Shown here: in pieces, positions 1 to 11,700 of the stretch
Layout of the letters: the number at the start of each line of letters is the position of its first letter
Numbering within the stretch: the first letter of the stretch is position 1
From: Lepidonotus clava
Taxonomy: Eukaryota; Annelida; Polychaeta; Phyllodocida; Polynoidae
Assembly: GCA_936440205.1 (NCBI GenBank)
Contig: OW387134.1
Span: 16,408,908-16,472,907 of the forward strand
Reading direction: 5' to 3'
DNA length: 64,000 nt
Translations under genes and position numbers: made by a program
Notes under the pieces: generated by a model
The model's database searches: none
Told to the model about the DNA's origin: nothing
The model's input: only the letters and a program-made list of their open reading frames with translations

Positions 1-857
1 GTTTATTTCAAACCGGTCAAATTAACATTGAATCCTTTGAAGCTAGTAGCACCAAGCACAAAGAAACAATAAAACATTTGGTTTTGGTCTGATTTCATCA
101 TGAAATAACTGAAAATTATGGTTTTTAAATGACCTTTTTTTCTATTATCTGACCTTTATATTCCAAAATATGACCTTTTAAAGGGACCTTTTTTTTCATG
201 ATCCCCGCTTTGAGGCCTGCATTGTGGATTGCAGTTAGTCATGGGGAGGGGCTGGGGGTAGTCATTGGGGCATTAGTTGCAGTATTGTCAGTTGTGGTGT
301 TAGTCTGGGTTATCCATATACATCCATATATTTTATTCCATCATGATCTACATATCAAGTTATTGAGCTCTACTAAGGTGCTTTATTATCTGTAAAAAGT
401 TTTATTCCTATTCCTTTGTGTAAGTTAGAAAAGTTCATATGGGGCTTTATATCTAGATGTGCTGTTCAATCAAAGGTAGCAAGACCTTTGGTACTGTCAT
501 GTCCTAAAATTACCAGATTGCCGTACTCACACAAAACATATTAGTCCGTCCCTGACTTACTTAGCTTTTACATAATAGTTGGAGCGACTAGCGGACTTTG
601 AGGTAACTATATTGTAAAAACATTTGCACTGTATACAATTTATACCATATGGATGGTATTCTATTTTGGAAAAAAACAACATAATCATGTAAGGCTTGTT
701 ATTGGGAGGCGGGCCTCTGGCTGCCTCCCTTCTCTAAACTTTTTTTTGGCTGCTGATTCCTGGCAATCAATACTATATTTTAACCAGCATGATGGGTACC
801 AGCAAAGCTTGTTACAATTTTGTGATAAAGTTTTCGTTCCACCATTCTAATTATTAA

Positions 858-1127
858 CAGAGGTGGACTGAACAACGGGCCCGGGGGCCCAGGGCCCTTA
901 AAAACAGGTTGGGCCCCTAGATTTTCTGGCCAAGGGGCCCGACTGGCCCCTAGAAAATCTTGGATAACAATTACAGATTTCTATATATTTTACAATAAAA
1001 CATAATGTTTTCAAAGACAATCTGATTATATATATGTGAGGGCCCCTAGATTTTGGTGCGGGCCCCTAGATTTGGAAAGCTGGGGGCCCGACTGGCTCCT
1101 GGATTTTTAGACTTGTGTCCACCCCTG
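858..1127. mobile_element. hAT-like nonautonomous inverted-repeat element
   Basis: The left end reads CAGAGGTGGAC and the right end GTCCACCCCTG, which are inverted copies with one or two differences. CAGnGGTG-type ends are usual for hAT elements. The inside holds several copies of GGGCCCCTAGATTTT and its relatives. A related internal fragment lies at about 7180-7285 between kinase exons. No clean 8-bp target duplication is visible, so the copy is probably old. It is noncoding. Confidence 0.6.
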
Positions 1128-1557
1128 ATTTAATTAACAAATGCAATATAAGTATAAACCTATATGTAGTTTGTTAGTCCTCTTTCTATAGCATATATGG
1201 TAGTTTGGTTCCAAAGTTGTAAAATTCCACTTTGTTTTCCTGTAATTTGGAAAAGAAACCATAATGTTTTTGGGCAAAATTGGAAATAGGCATTTTCTAT
1301 AGTAAAGGAACCAGCTCATCACTCTCCATGCACAGTAAAACTTTTTACTATAGGATTGTATGGGGAGTAAGAAAGGAGGTTTCACATTGTCAGATGTGAC
1401 ATTCTCAAAGCACATGTTTGGTATTTATGAGAAGTAACAATTAGAAACTGGTTGAAGTTGTTAGCATGATTGCACAATCATATAAAGTGTTTGTTATATT
1501 TTTGCCCGCCTCTTTTGATATGAAAGTACCCGGTAATCTTGTTATGTAAGTTGATAT

Positions 1558-1672
1558 CATAATGTTTATCTCAAGCCTGGGGACACTGTGCCATTGTTTT
1601 GGTATCTACCACAGAAGGGGATGTACCAAAACACGAACTGAGTGTCCCTATCCTCGAGATAAACATAATGAT
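1558..1672. mobile_element. Short hairpin-type MITE
   Basis: The ends are imperfect inverted copies: ATAATGTTTATCTC on the left and GAGATAAACATAATG on the right. Inner segments also pair (GGGGACACT with AGTGTCCC, and TTTTGGTA with TACCAAAA), so nearly the whole 115 bp can fold as one hairpin. This is the architecture of a foldback MITE. The superfamily is not certain. Confidence 0.6.
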
Positions 1673-1691
1673 ACAAATGTACATAAGATAA

Positions 1692-1857
1692 GGGGCCGTC
1701 CATAAATGATGTCACACTTTTTCAGGGTATTTTAAGGACCCACCCCCCCTGTCACACTTTGTTGTCTGTTTTAAACATGAAATTAAGGGCCGATTTCTGG
1801 CAGTGTCACAATATTCAACCTACCCATCCACCCCCTTGTGCGTTTATGGATGGCCCC
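1692..1857. mobile_element. PIF/Harbinger-type MITE with TAA target duplication
   Basis: The ends GGGGCCGTCCATAAATG and CGTTTATGGATGGCCCC are inverted copies. TAA flanks both sides (1689-1691 and 1858-1860), as expected for the 3-bp target duplication of the PIF/Harbinger superfamily. The body is noncoding. The element lies upstream of the kinase gene. Confidence 0.7.
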
Positions 1858-3816
1858 TAACTAATGAACATGGAACTGGTTCCCCTATTTTCCCTCGTCA
1901 ATCTTTGGATATCAAATTGAACCTCTAATTTTAAACTTTGTTACTCTAATATGGCAAAATGCGCATCATGATGTACACAAGATATAATATTATAAAGAAG
2001 AACTATCGGCCAATCCGTCAGAGGATGACCAGTAGCAAAAATCTGGTCATCCACATACACTGAATAGGTTGTCCACACACACACAAAAATCCCTTTTTTA
2101 GCCAGCTTTCAAAAAGGGAAAAGAAAAAAATTTGCTTGTAAATATTTTAGTGATAATTTGCAGAACATCTGGTTGTCTTTTTCTCCGGGCTAGATGTCAC
2201 ATCCAGTCGTTTTCAGAAATATGATCGATCAAATTGAATCTCGCCCGGAGATGTTGATTTGGTCATTTAGGCGGGAAACGCCGTTGAATCATATCGGCAC
2301 CAGCAGAAACAAGATCGCAAATTTGGACCTGCTTCCGGTTGTAATGCTGTGCCTATGAGAAGCCTATACCAGAAATTGACCATTGAGATATCATTAGCCG
2401 AAATCTGGATGGAGAATGACAGTGCTCAAACTGTATGACATCGACACCTCAGCATTCAAAGGCCTATAGCATTCGGGATGTGCCGTGTAGTGTGATTATG
2501 TTAATGAGGGTGATGACGCCGAGCAAGGAGGACCCCGGTCTCTGATCGGAAAATGGGTCGGGCTTGCTTGCCTATTTCACACGCGTTTCAGTCGTCTTAA
2601 CGCGCTATAGAGGTTCATGTCAATCTTTTATTGATGATGCCGATGTGATAGAAGGCTACATATCGATATAAACCCAGAAAATCACGTTTCTCTGCGGACT
2701 ATGTTTCATGCGTATTCCCTTCTGGGCGAATCGCATCGCGCGTATTGACTCTGTCAAACCACAGGGCTATTGCATCAGACGCCAAAGATGGCGCCCCCTG
2801 ATGAGGACACGTGTAGCTGTTCTCTGCGAGTGACCGCCTTTTACGCCTTAAATCGGCATCGTCAAGCAATATGGAGTATCTGTCATGGATTACTAATATC
2901 AGGAGCTCCTCCAGGTCGATATAAGATGTAAAATCATGTCGATATGACCGATCGGCATCAAAGAAAAGGTTATTGTTCTCCGCGTGTAGGTGAACGATAA
3001 TGGAGGAAGATGGCAGGGTCTGATCGGCATCGGCATCTTTTTGTTTAATTCAATCGATAATTTGCTCGATATTTCATAGTGATATAGACATATTTCATCA
3101 ACAATTACTTTCATATATAGAAAAAGAAGACGAATAACCCGGGGCTCTTTCGGTTTTCTAACCGATATTTTTCTTCTATAATTCCACCTGGGTCCTTGTT
3201 TTCTCTTTTAATTAGCCATATTCATTTCCAATCAAATAATCTTCCATATATAGGTATATTTAAATATGAATAGATCGTCAGGACGACCACGATTCATTTT
3301 CTGGTTGTCCACAGCCATTTTCTGTTCATTGAGGACAAGCATGTTTAGTACCCATTGCAGATTGTATCATGGACATCAAAACTGTAAGACCCTGGCATTG
3401 ATGTCAAAAAAAATATTAAACCTTTTTTTTAAATCCCGACCTACGGACCTGTTTATTTAAGCATTTGTTGTTATTGCCCAAATTTATCCCGGGTTTCGAT
3501 GTTAATTTTACCAGACTTTGTGCAAGAGTTCGTGCCAGGCTCTCACTGTCTCAGCCAAATAAAACGAGGAACCAAGAAGACCGCACCGAAAAATAAGAAA
3601 ATTTGAAACGAAAAAAAATACTGTTCCCCATGCATTTGAATGAAGCAGTGATTTATATTTGAAAACTAATTATAATAAATACACGACGAAGAGGAATTTG
3701 TTGTCTTTGTGAACTGTTAATCAATCATTTACAAACTATTTACTGATTTGCTTTATCTTTCTCCGTGCCAGACTCACCAGGTCCATGCGTCAGAAGGAAG
3801 CAGATGACCGTTCTCA

Positions 3817-6800
3817 ATGCCGGACTTAGTAATGGAAGGAGAATGCAAGCCAGTGCAGTTAGAACCATTCATCCACCAAGTGGGTGGACACTCGTCCATG
3901 CTGAAGTTTGACGACACCACCGTTTGCAAGCCTCTCATTTCCCGTGAGAGGCATTTCTACGAGGCCATGCCACCAGAAATGAAAGAATTCGTACCGCAGT
4001 ATAGAGGTAGGTAGATGTCGTTTTTGATTATTTGGGTCTTGACAAAGTTATCATCGTACGGCGGTGATTAGGTTGGAAGGCGAGATGTACATGTCTCCCA
4101 CGATGAGGAAAAATGATACATCATGAAAGAAAATGATAGCTACCTATGCTCCCACAACGTGTCAGTAACATCATGTATCTTATTACTGAGGCGGAAACTA
4201 GTGGAGAAAATAAAAGATTTAAATGTTTTTAATCGTTTCCGCCTCAGTTTTAGAGGCACCTCGCACTTCGAGCAGAGGGGAGGAGGGCGGCAACTAACCA
4301 GCGAAGAATATATGATTTAAAGGCTAGCTCGCCGAAACCAGCATGTTGTGGAAAAGCAGGTGGACATCTGTCCCCTCCTGATGTCCACCAAAAATATGTC
4401 CATCAGTTGGCAAAATGCTAATATCTCATAAATTGAATGCAAAAACTTGCTAATTTTTGGTTTGATATTGAGAAAACATGTTATACTTTCCCTGAATAAT
4501 TTCAAATATTGACATGTTTAGTTAAATCATGGTGATATCGTGGTTAGAAGTTTGGTTTCGGACTGTCGTCGGTGGTGGACATGGCCGTGCGCGGTGTCAG
4601 GGGGTGCGTTCTTTTTCACTAGATGATTGCTGGTGAAGAGGTACAAAATGGGTCAGGGACGGACTACAGAGTGAAAAAAAAACAACTGCCATCACCTTGT
4701 TTTTGGTCATACATATGATCATGTTAAAATATCGAAATATCAGACATAACAGCTAGCAGCTAGCATCTTTGTGAATCGTATTTTTGAAGAGAAGACCAAC
4801 TGCCAGTCGTTCCCCTCGTGCCCCGGCCGGGGAAGGGCTATGGGTGCCTACATACCCACCACCACTTTCCAGTCTAAAATTTCGCGGATTTATGTAATTT
4901 CAGGATGTAACAGGTATTTGGTATGAATTTATGGGTATCAGAGGTCATCCAGGCCAAATTTGGGTTGTTGACATTGTGTATTTTTCGAGATATTTCGGTG
5001 AAAACATTCAACCCTTCTCCGAAGCATGGGCGATAATAGGGTTAATTGACGGCCGCAGTGACAAGTGGGCACACTTTTACAAGTGGGCACACTTTCCCTA
5101 GTCCGAAAACGGCCCTGACCTCCGTATACATATAATGTATGGTTTGATCATTTTAGTGCCTGGACACGTTTGCAATAATATCTTACAGATGGTATTAAAA
5201 GAAAAGACAGACTTCTAGGCCTAGGCCTAGATGGTTTTTTTTTCAGATTTAATTTCGGTACACTTGCACTCCAGAACAAAATATTTTAGGCCTTATCAAG
5301 AATTTCAAAATGAAAAATCTGTCTATATCTATGTTCTTTTATCCCTCAGGTTGCTACATATCGTATGGTTTGATCATGTTAGGCCTTGACACATTTGCAA
5401 TTTGAATATTTTCAGACCAACCTTTAGATTAAAAATAATTAAATGATTTGTGAATTTGCCACCATTGTGCCATTTCTTCAGAAATCCCTTCAAAATTTTC
5501 AATCTGATTTAAAATGTAATACATCTAGGCCTAAGCCTATGTGAAAGATAAACCCCCTACTGTCTTTTTCAAAGATTGAAGAGTCCGCCTCAGTTTGTAG
5601 CTTTGCTACACTTTTAAAAGATTAAACGTTTAAACTAGTTTACCTGCCCCAGATTTAGGGCTTAATTTTACTGATTTATTAAGACATAGTGTATCAGATT
5701 AAGTTTTACCTGCCCCTGACAGGTGGGCAACGCTTAAAGTCGAACTCTACTTTCACAGTTACACGACCGTACATACATACAGTTAAGGTATATGTATTGT
5801 TGATGACAAGTTATTTTTTTCTCTGTCATCTAGGTGTAGTAGAAGTCACATTCCAGGAGGACAGTAACGGGTATATCACACTCATCGCCTACCCCCCTGA
5901 GTGTAAGAAAGCCAAGGGTAAACGCCTCGTACAGCCGAGCAGCTCACCAAGCTCCAGTGGGGAAGGTGTCCAGTCTGACTCGGACTCCGAGTCAGCTGCC
6001 CCGCCACCGCGCCCCAACGTCGGCCAAAGGTAGGCAGCGAACAATTTATTTACATGTATATATTTTTAATTTATTCACTTTATTATCTAGAAAAACTGTA
6101 CAACTCAAACAACTAGCATCTGGTCTCCCGTTGTGGCAGTTTTACAATAATTAGATCTTCTGGTGAAAAGCAGGGAACCGATTAACACAGCATTTTTTAA
6201 TCCTTACATTTATATTTTTTGTTTATAAATTAGGAATATTTTTTTGTTTTTGACTAATGTGTTTCGTTATGGATATACATTTCAGGGCTCAACATTAAGG
6301 GTTTTAACTTACATGCCCACCGGGCAGGTACAAGTCAAGTTTTACCTGCCCGGCCCAATAATTCACCTGCCCCTCTTTACTTGATTATTACAATATTCCA
6401 AAAAAAATTCCCTGCCCTTCGGGCAGGTGGGTTTCAACTTTTACCTGCCCCACCACAAATTTTACCTGCCCCGGGCAGGCGGGCAATGCTTAATGTTGAG
6501 CCCTGCATTTATCATTTACGACAAAATGTCTGTTGATAAAACCAGGTTTACCTCGCACTGTGATAAATCAAAGATACTTCCTTCTATTTGTGTAGATTTC
6601 GCATGCGACAGAGTGGGAGCATAGAAATAGAGGGGATGCAGGACAAGATGTTCCAGTTAGTAGACCCCCACTCCAAGACAGATAAAGACATTTCTAAAGC
6701 CACACACAATCCATGGAGTCTGCGGTGTCACCAGGAGCAGCTGGCGAAAATGAAGAAGAACTCGAAGAGCTCCGACGTACACAGTATCCTTTTTGAAATT

Positions 6801-8761
6801 CCAGAAAGGGTGGTGGTGGGGATGGCTTGACCAGTGCTCAGATCATCTAGTCACAGTAGTGGTATGTGGAGGGGAAGAGGCTGGTGGTGATGGTTTATCA
6901 AGCGCTCACATGCCACTGAGTACTCAAGGCTTGGGTAATGGGTGATTCTACTGTAGTATCAGTCTACCAAAAGCTCTTCGTAATACAGGAAGATGGTTTG
7001 ATGTTCAATACAATGTTTGCAATTTGTTTTTGTTGGGAAGTAGAGAATTCAGGGTGAAACGTAAAATTTATGTGTAAGTGAAAGTTTCCAATTAATGTAT
7101 CGCCGGAATTGCTTTGGGTTATCATTAACAGCCAGCCCTATGAGAGTGATCACCCCAAGGTTACCAAAAAAAGGGGAGTGGAAATAACAAGGGGCCCAGG
7201 GGTTCAAGGCCCTAAAAAAGATAGGTAAGGTTCGAATTCTCTGTCCTAGTGGCCCGACTGGCCCCTAGAAAATCAGGGACCATTATTATAGTTTTTGAAA
7301 TAGAGAAATCTGTCAACTGGCTTTTGGCATAGTTTTCAATTAATGTTTCCTTGACGAAAATGCAGAATTCATTTTGCTAGAAAATCTGGCATCGAACTTC
7401 CACCTGCCATGTATCCTAGATCTAAAGATGGGCACCCGGCAGCATGGGGATGATGCTAGCGAGGAAAAGCGACAAAGTCAGATCCGCAAATGTGCTGCCA
7501 CCACGTCCAGCACACTAGGAGTTCGCATCTGTGGTATGCAGGTAAGTGTCCTTGGTGTTCTTATTGTTACCATGTACAGTATTACTACTTTCAGTGGCCG
7601 AAATGTGCTAAGTTGCTGGTTTTCTGTGCCCAACGTGGCCATGAGATTTAAGGTTGCCAAGATTGTAGCAAGGCCCAGTAACGGGCACACTGTCCATCTC
7701 ACAATAGGTCTATATTACTCGCCAAGCATGTTTTAATCTAATGCGATGTATTACTCTCCAAGCAGATTTAAAATTTACACTTTCGAAAACTACCTTTGAT
7801 TTTAATCCTTAATTTAGGTAGTGCTGATATTTTATCAATATTTTCACTTCATGTAAACCAAAATTGATAGAAAAATGTACGTATATAATTGGTTTATAGA
7901 TTTATAGATTTCGGGGGTTGAAATGAATCCAGTACAGACCAGAAAAAATTATTCCCTGGCCCTACAGAATCTCGGGCCTGTGCCAAGCTACGGCCCTCGA
8001 CTCTTTAGGGCCAGGGAATAATTTTTTTTCCATATCCAACCCCGGTCAGTACTATCTATATCTTTTTCGTCCGACTCAAATTTAAATTTGTGTGTATATA
8101 TAAGCTGCCTGTGGGCTTTCAATGAGTGTTTCAATAATCCTGTGTGAAACGTTACTTGAATTAATTTTAAAATGTCCCCTTTGATTTACAGGTTTACCAG
8201 GCGAATACAGGCCACTACATCTGTCACAACAAGTACTATGGCCGGCGACTGTCTGCGGATGGAGTCGAGGAGGCCCTCATAGAGTTCCTGCACAACGGGT
8301 ATGGTCTGCGCCTAGACCTCATAGACTCCATACTAGACAAACTGAGAAAGCTCTACTCCATGCTAGCCAAGCAGAACAAATTCCGCTTCTATTCCAGCTC
8401 CTTGCTCATTATGTACGATGGGAGCGAGGGGCAAATAGGTTGTCCACCCACTGAAGACTACATCCAAGATCAAGGTGCACCCTGCTCCAACCAGAACTGT
8501 AAAGACCAATGTTCTTGTTCGCCCCTGCCGCAGTCGGAGGGGGAGTTGGAAGACGCGAACAACACGTCCTACATCAGAGACAAAGTATCAAACCCCTGCC
8601 AAGTGGACGTGCGCATGATCGACTTTGCCCATGCCACTCACCAAGGGTTCCGTGGGGACCGAACAGTACACACAGGGCCGGACGAAGGGTATCTCTTTGG
8701 GTTGGAGAACATCATCCGCATGCTTGAATCTCTGAAAAATCACGGTGCCAGTCAGTCCTAG
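3817..8761 (+). CDS. IP6K: Inositol hexakisphosphate kinase (IP6K family)
   Basis: This enzyme family phosphorylates InsP6 with ATP to give the 5-diphosphate InsP7, an inositol pyrophosphate made in the nucleus and cytosol. Five coding exons are supported by GT-AG borders: 3817-4006, 5834-6029, 6596-6783, 7366-7541 and 8192-8761. They total 1320 nt, in frame, for 439 residues, within the usual 410-440. The N terminus has [14 protein letters not shown] followed by [13 protein letters not shown], strongly conserved in animal IP6Ks. The signature PxxxDLKMG is at residues 206-214, SSLLIMYDG near 319-327, and the metal-binding IDF at 393-395. A Ser-rich acidic linker lies in exon 2 and a variable Cys/Gln/Glu-rich loop before IDF, as in relatives. 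The start is chosen because the family homology begins a few residues after it, but the first 5' exon is not located. The introns hold a hAT MITE and an inverted-repeat element. No damage is seen. Confidence 0.95.
5110..5570. repeat. Dispersed repeat, first copy
   Basis: This intronic segment shares long stretches with 20270-20640 in the thioredoxin gene. Shared parts include the word tggtttgat, a gcctgga/gcctaga-type word followed by cgtttgcaata and ttacagatgg, and later atttgtgaatttg followed by a ccattgtgcca-like word. The first of these blocks also recurs inside the copy, at about 5135 and 5355. It is rich in AGGCCTAGGCC. I see no reading frame or terminal inverted repeats. The family is unknown. 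Confidence 0.55.
5640..5755. repeat. Fragment related to the element at 6283-6505
   Basis: It carries TTTACCTGCCCC twice and ends with ggtgggcaacgcttaaag, matching the internal and right-hand part of the complete MITE some 600 bp downstream. The outer ends are gone or heavily changed. It lies just before exon 2 of the kinase gene. Confidence 0.5.
6283..6505. mobile_element. hAT-type MITE with perfect 17-bp ends
   Basis: The left end CAGGGCTCAACATTAAG is repeated exactly, inverted, at the right end. The pentamer cattt borders both sides and may be what remains of the target duplication. The interior is a set of short CTGCCC and GGGCAGG words that pair with one another. Perfect ends suggest a fairly recent insertion. 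It sits in the intron between kinase exons 2 and 3, about 90 bp before exon 3. Confidence 0.75.
7914..8043. mobile_element. Foldback inverted-repeat element in the last kinase intron
   Basis: The outermost bases are GGGGTTG and CAACCCC. Inside, AAAATTATTCCCTGGCCCTA pairs with the matching stretch just before 8030, giving a stem of more than 20 bp around a roughly 55-bp GC-rich loop. It is noncoding and lies about 150 bp before kinase exon 5. The class is uncertain. Confidence 0.6.
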
Positions 8762-11700
8762 CACTGTTATATGAATGATATGATGGAAGGGGGCCTTGTC
8801 GGTGAAGGAGGGTCGATCCCTAGTTCTGTGCAGAGATACTTTTACATGATAAACGCACGCAGAGTCTCAGTTTCATGATTAATCTAATTTATGATACTTC
8901 CTTTACATTTTGGATGTAAAACAGTGTTAAGTTTGCACTTAATTAAGGAATCAGCGAGGTTTGCACACTTAGAAAAAGAAATAATCTTTCCTATGGGATT
9001 GTTACAACACGTAGAACTTATTCTGTAAAAGTTGCTCCAGGCAAAATAATTCCTGAAGAAAAGCTAAATGTTGAAACGTCTATCTGCTGTAAAAAAAATC
9101 CTCCATTTTCCTTTTCCTTTTTTTCTTTTTTCTTTTTTCTTTTTCTTAATATCTCAAAAAGCTAAGCTGGAGGTTAAGTTTTGCTATTTTACCTACAGTG
9201 TATCATTGTATCTAAACCATTTTTCATTCAAGATGACTGTCGCCTTGTTCATTAACACAGCGCACTATAACCCAACGGCAGCAGATTTGTACCCATGCAC
9301 GTGTGTATTACAAGTGAAATCAATACATTTATTACTGACGTAAATATATTAACATCGACGTTGATCACGAAGAAAGTGAGGAAAAAAAATATTCACAGAA
9401 GGCAAACACGGTAATGGGCTAAGGGTTTACCACAATACATGCACTGCATATCGTAACATTTGCGAGTTCAATGTTGCTTATCTAAAGGCGAGAGGACCAC
9501 AATTGATGTGAAAAGAAAGTAATCCACACTGTAATGTTAGTTATAGGTACAGCATACAGTACTCTGACGAAACCACTGTAAGCGTAACAGTGCCCTGACA
9601 GGTATCATTGACTAAGAGTGGTGTGATAAGTTCTATATTGTCAAAGTATTGTAGTAAGCACTCCATAGTCGCGGCTACTAACCAGTTTCTGTAGCAGGTG
9701 CTACATTATCACATTGTGACGTGTGACTAGGGTGCTCTTGTTCTGACAGGATGACTGAAATATTACTGGAAAGTCGGAGCTTCAGCATAGCCTGTTAAAT
9801 GTAATATGGTCAAAGTATTGCGACGATTATTGTGTTATCAGAGTACCGTTACAGGTATTGTATTTCTGTATCAGTGGTATAGCAACTGGTCAGTGCTTAT
9901 TAGAGTTCAACATAAGAATGATGCGTGTGTTAAGTACTCGTAAAGTGACCAGTGCGTGTGCGGGTAGGTATTGTGGGGGACTTAAGTACAGCTCACTAGC
10001 CCCTGTTGAGGTATACTGGACTTGCTTCCCAGTGATATATGTATAATTATAATGCGATATAGCCAATCGACAAATTTCCAAAATATTGTGGAACTGCATG
10101 AAGGTACTAGATATATAAGGGGATATAATGCGTGTATAATATAGACCTGCCCAAACAAAGCGGGTGAAATAACGAGTGCATTCCGAGAGATATTATACAA
10201 TAGTGACATGTCAAATACAATGTCCCATAAAGTTGAGGTTTCCCCATGATGTTGGTCGACTTTGGTAGGATTGGTTTTGCTGGGCCGTGTACTTGTAGTT
10301 AGTACACATTGCTCAAATTTTGCTTATACAGTTTGTGTATCATACTTGTCATGGTTTTCCTTGAGTAGATGTGGTATGGTCTAGCTATAATGATGCCAAC
10401 ACAACTAACCTCTAGAATTCGATTGACATATCTTAGAGATTAATACAGGATAAGCAAGTAGTAACTATTGCCATAGCGTAATTCTTCGATAAGTGAATGA
10501 GATATTGGTAGCCTCCATATGAGTTAAAGGGTGTATTTCCCAGCGTTTATAAATTACCCTAGCCAAATTCATTGCTAGGTAGCCTAGCTCCATTCGTTAT
10601 AGACATGATAGTTTATTCAAGCTGTAGCTGATGATTCGAGGCAGTTTTGTGTGTTAAGTTTTACCAGAGTATTGTGTTCACGAAAACTCTTGCAGGTGGT
10701 TATTTTTTGTACTGTAGAAAGCAGAGGACGTGTGACAATAAGTGAGGTAATGATTCACATCGCCATTTACATTTTCTTAAAAGATAACCAATTATATAAG
10801 TATATGTAATCCGGTTTTTAGTTAAAGTGAGGTCAATCTCTAAAACAAATGTTTATTGTTTACAAACTATTGAGACAGATAAAGATAATGCCAATGTATG
10901 GATTATTTGGAATGTACAGATTATAGAAAGCTAATTTAGTCTCTTGTGTTGTCCTAAGTAATATATCTTAATTGTGAACGTAGTGCTTTTCAACATTGTG
11001 TAAAACATTCATTTTATGATAGCAGCCACACAGTTTATGCACGTTTTAAGATATCTAAATCTCATTGATATTTGCTTCCATATTACATGCAGAGATGCCA
11101 TTTTTCCCTTCTTTTCCAGATTTTTGGCTGTAACATAATTTTTCCTAAGTAAAATAATTTACTGCTTTCGTCTTAAGGCAACAGAGTGTTTCTCAAGGAT
11201 GTTAGAGTGCACTTGCTAAAAGATTATCCTCCGTTTAACTTTTTACACTTAAAAGTATGAAAAAATTGTTTCTAAATTTTGGATTTTTTATGTTTATAGA
11301 GTGGCATCTCTGTACGTGTATCTCGTTAGAAGATTCCAGAAATATTTCATTGATATACTTTTTCTTCACATTGAAGAAACAGATTGTTATCCTAGATTGC
11401 CAACTTTAGTTTATGTTATAATTGAGATTGGATACCGTATTGAAATGCGCTTGTAGACCTCTACATTAAGGTGAACAAATGAAAGATAGGTTTAAATGGA
11501 GAATGATAATTTAAAATATGATTTCAGCATACCTTTGATTTCTATTCAGCTCCAGTATCCCGACATTACTCTTCTTTTTTTTTCCTTTGACAAAATTTTG
11601 AAAATTGTGGGGGGGGGGGGGGGGGGGCTAAACCACCACAAACATAGCCACGTGTTTTAAGTAGTAGTCTGATACAACTAATATGAAATTTGTCTCGGTT

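Larger units (their letters stand above)
1..3771. other. Upstream intergenic region of the kinase gene, no coding sequence seen
   Basis: I see no exon with recognisable protein similarity here. The AT-rich left part carries three short inverted-repeat elements, listed separately at 858-1127, 1558-1672 and 1692-1857. From about 2160 to 3010 the base composition changes: CpG is frequent, and the word gatcggcatc and relatives recur near 2950 and 3020. This looks like the promoter and perhaps a noncoding first exon of the downstream kinase. A strong pyrimidine-rich acceptor, tctttctccgtgccag, ends at 3771, so the start codon at 3817 probably lies in a second exon with 45 nt of 5' leader. The position of the first exon is not resolved. 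Confidence 0.5.
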
